Shown: positions 6,429-7,867 of the stretch, in pieces | Position numbering within the stretch: position 1 is the stretch's first letter | Layout: every line of letters begins with the position of its first letter | NCBI GenBank assembly: GCA_934678955.1 | Contig: CAKUSI010000167.1 | Coordinates: 1-7,867 of the forward strand | Reading direction: 5' to 3' | Source: an uncultured Austwickia sp. | GTDB lineage: Bacteria > Actinomycetota > Actinomycetes > Actinomycetales > Dermatophilaceae | Length of the DNA stretch: 7,867 nt | Translations under genes and position numbers: made by a program | The notes under the pieces: generated by a model | Database searches by the model: none | Told to the model about the DNA's origin: nothing | The model's input: only the letters and a program-made list of their open reading frames with translations

Positions 6429-7541
6429 GTGAGCTCGCAGCTTGCGGAGGCGTTCCCGGTAGGAGAGTTTCTCGCTGAGGAGCTGGAGGCCCGCGACTGG
6501 TCACGGGCCGACTTCGCCGCGATCCTGGGCAGGCCGACGCAGTTCGTCTCGGAGATCATCACGGGCAAGAAGGAAGTCACCCGTGAGTCTGCCACTCAGA
6601 TCGGAGCGGCTCTGGGCACCTCGCCCGAGTACTGGCTGAACCTTCAGAACGCCTACCTGCTGTGGAAGCGTGGCCAGGATCCTGAAGGCCGGGCCAACAT
6701 CGACGATGTGCGGCGAAGGGCCCGTCTCAATGAGCTCGCACCCGTGAGCGTCTTGCGCAAGCGCGGGATCCTGAGAGGGGGGAGCCTGGACGAGCTGGAG
6801 GCAGAGATCCTAGAGCTCTTCGGCCTGGTGGACCTGAAGGCCGATCCGGGATTCCTGGCCGCGGCCCGACGCACGAACCGCACGCAGGACGTGACGCCGA
6901 CCCAGAAGGCCTGGCTGGCTTGCGCTCGCCGAGCCGCCGCCGAGCTCCCCGCCGCTGCATTCGATCGCGAAGCGCTGATGAAGCTGGCTGCGCAGGTATC
7001 GTGCCTCGTCGCCGATCCGGAAGGATTCAAGGCTCTGCAAGCTCGCTATGCAGAGGTAGGTGTCCGTCTCGTCTACGTCGAAGCGCTTCCAGGGAGCCGC
7101 CTCGATGGGGCTGCCTTCCATGCGGACGATGGGGTCCCGACCATCGCGCTCTCCGGTCGCGGCCATCGTCTCGACAAGGTGCTGTTTGTCCTGCTCCACG
7201 AGACGGCCCACGTGGCTTTGGGACACGTCACGCGCGACGCCACTTTCATCGACGAGGGCGATGACGGCGAGGATCCCAAAGAACGCCACGCTGATGAACA
7301 GGCCGTCCGCTGGGCTCTGCCCCACGGCGTCTCCTCACCACCAGCCCAAGTACGTGCCCCGTGGCTGCACGCGGAAGCAACCCGAAACCGAGTTCACCCT
7401 GTTGTCGTCCTCGGGCACCTTCAAGCCAGGGGTGCTTTGAGCTGGGGCTCTGCACTGTCTAAAGGCGCCCCCACGGTGACTCACACGCTGGCTACATGGG
7501 ATTCAGCGGTTGTGCCCCTTCATGAGGTCCGAAGCTCGTAA
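6429..7541 (+). CDS. HigA-type antitoxin/regulator fused to an ImmA/IrrE (M78) metallopeptidase domain
   Basis: 370 residues from the GTG start. Residues about 9-80 form a HigA-type helix-turn-helix domain: PVGEFLAEEL, then RADFAAILGRP, SEIITGKKEVT, and LGTSPEYWLNLQNAYLLW, which are family hallmarks. A helical linker follows. The C-terminal half is an ImmA/IrrE-type zinc metallopeptidase: the HETAH box at 257-261 (H257 and H261 as ligands, E258 as catalytic base) sits in VLFVLLHETAHVALGH. E285 in ERHADEQA aligns with the third ligand of IrrE-like proteins. HPVVVLGHLQARGALSW (324-340) is the usual tail motif, followed by about 30 less familiar residues. By family it would bind operator DNA near its own promoter, and the peptidase would cleave a repressor or respond to stress. 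It normally follows and neutralises a HigB/RelE toxin, but here only a toxin fragment remains. It is transcribed divergently from the helicase. Domain calls are firm; target and partner are inferred. Confidence 0.93.
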   Translation: MSSQLAEAFPVGEFLAEELEARDWSRADFAAILGRPTQFVSEIITGKKEVTRESATQIGAALGTSPEYWLNLQNAYLLWKRGQDPEGRANIDDVRRRARLNELAPVSVLRKRGILRGGSLDELEAEILELFGLVDLKADPGFLAAARRTNRTQDVTPTQKAWLACARRAAAELPAAAFDREALMKLAAQVSCLVADPEGFKALQARYAEVGVRLVYVEALPGSRLDGAAFHADDGVPTIALSGRGHRLDKVLFVLLHETAHVALGHVTRDATFIDEGDDGEDPKERHADEQAVRWALPHGVSSPPAQVRAPWLHAEATRNRVHPVVVLGHLQARGALSWGSALSKGAPTVTHTLATWDSAVVPLHEVRSS

Positions 7542-7601
7542 GCATTCGGTGAGGCTTCGCCGCACCCGCTCGGCCTGCACGCTGAGCAGCAGAGCGGTCA
7601 T
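7503..7601 (-). pseudogene. Truncated duplicate of the helicase gene's 5' end
   Basis: From the ATG at 7599-7601 the minus strand reads MTALLLSVQAERVRRSL, identical to the first 17 residues of the helicase apart from Pro6 to Leu. It then diverges and ends at a TGA at 7503-7505, giving 32 codons in all. The upstream AGGGGG ribosome-binding region is copied too. The first half of this frame (7542-7601) lies in the gap after the HigA-type gene. The rest runs antisense into that gene's 3' end, so it is a stub left by recombination and not a gene in its own right. It could still be translated as a short peptide. Confidence 0.75.
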
Positions 7602-7623
7602 CACGAACGGGTCCCCCTGCGGA
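7551..7623 (+). repeat. Direct repeat, copy 2
   Basis: Diverged copy of 6103-6174 in the same orientation, offset by 1448 bases (1449 after the inserted G near 7611). It begins ten bases after the stop codon of the HigA-type gene and ends about 47 bases before the stop codon of the PIN-domain fragment. The coding part is better conserved (one mismatch in 44 bases across 7558-7601) than the part upstream of the start codon. Confidence 0.88.
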
Positions 7624-7669
7624 CGGAAGGCAGGAGCGGACCTTCAGAATCGCCCGCGGCAGACGCTGC

Positions 7670-7861
7670 TTACACGATCTCGACGTCGATGCCCAGCATG
7701 CGAGCGGCGCGGCCCGCCCGTTGGTCGGCCGTGACCCACGTCGCGTCGAGTCGCTTCGCGAGGGCCGCGTACCAGGCGTCGGTCAACGACATGGATTCGC
7801 GCCACTGGCATGCCAGGGCTACCGCGTTGTTGATCGGGTCGTGATGGTCGGTATGGGTTTG
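7670..7861 (-). pseudogene. C-terminal fragment of a VapC-like PIN-domain toxin
   Basis: Sixty-three codons end in TAA at 7670-7672. The motif string LTDAWYAALAKRLDATWVTAD is the usual C-terminal half of a VapC PIN ribonuclease. It holds the third acidic residue (the D of LTDA) and the fourth (the D of VTAD) of the active site. A complete PIN protein has about 130-140 residues, and the first two acidic residues would lie upstream. An in-frame TAA at 7862-7864 interrupts the frame just before the window edge, so the gene is broken by a stop or a frameshift. The rest may lie outside the window. The only internal ATG, at 7790-7792, would give a 40-residue peptide lacking half the domain. No VapB antitoxin is visible. 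Confidence 0.65.
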
Positions 7862-7867
7862 TTATCG

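Noticed and set aside
7530..7559. Inverted pair CGAAGC/GCTTCG as a terminator for the HigA-type gene
   Set aside because: The arms are only six bases with an 18-base gap. They span the stop codon and are not followed by a T run.
1..7867. CRISPR array, tRNA, rRNA, transposase or integrase genes
   Set aside because: No regularly spaced repeats, no tRNA cloverleaf or rRNA-like sequence, and no transposase or recombinase motifs were seen on either strand.

Overview
The window is very GC-rich. Nearly every codon of its genes ends in G or C, and long spurious open frames run through the other frames. That base composition, together with the protein families seen, suggests a high-GC actinobacterium. 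I cannot name a genus.

Layout. (1) Bases 1-6153, minus strand: one uninterrupted frame of 2051 codons, read codon by codon without a stop and still open at the left edge. It encodes a giant superfamily 2 DEAD/DEAH-type helicase. The helicase core is followed by zinc-binding cysteine clusters, a DUF1998 (MZB)-type domain and a C-terminal segment that resembles small Vsr/DUF559-type endonucleases. (2) Bases 6154-6279: the divergent intergenic region. (3) Bases 6280-7541, plus strand: a toxin-antitoxin type module. The first member is only the C-terminal 44 codons of a HigB/RelE-family toxin. The second is an intact 370-residue HigA-type helix-turn-helix protein fused to an ImmA/IrrE (M78) metallopeptidase domain. 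(4) Bases 7542-7867: no intact gene. It holds a diverged second copy of the helicase gene's first 17 or so codons plus its ribosome-binding site, then the C-terminal 63 codons of a VapC-like PIN-domain toxin on the minus strand.

The clearest structural signal is a direct repeat of about 72 bases (6103-6174 and 7551-7623). It brackets the toxin-antitoxin module and carries the helicase start region in both copies. This suggests that the module entered, or was rearranged, immediately upstream of the helicase, and that a stub of the helicase start was left on the far side. The two toxin fragments show that this is a decaying accessory (defence-island-like) region.

How the parts may work together (inference): helicases with DUF1998 domains occur in DISARM-type antiphage systems and in DNA repair (MrfA). 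A single chain joining helicase, DUF1998 and a nuclease-like end could act alone on foreign or damaged DNA. The retained HigA-ImmA protein sits head-to-head with it and has lost an intact toxin partner, so it could serve as a protease-containing regulator of the divergent helicase promoter. No full DISARM, BREX or other named multi-gene system is visible, but the helicase's downstream neighbours lie outside the window.
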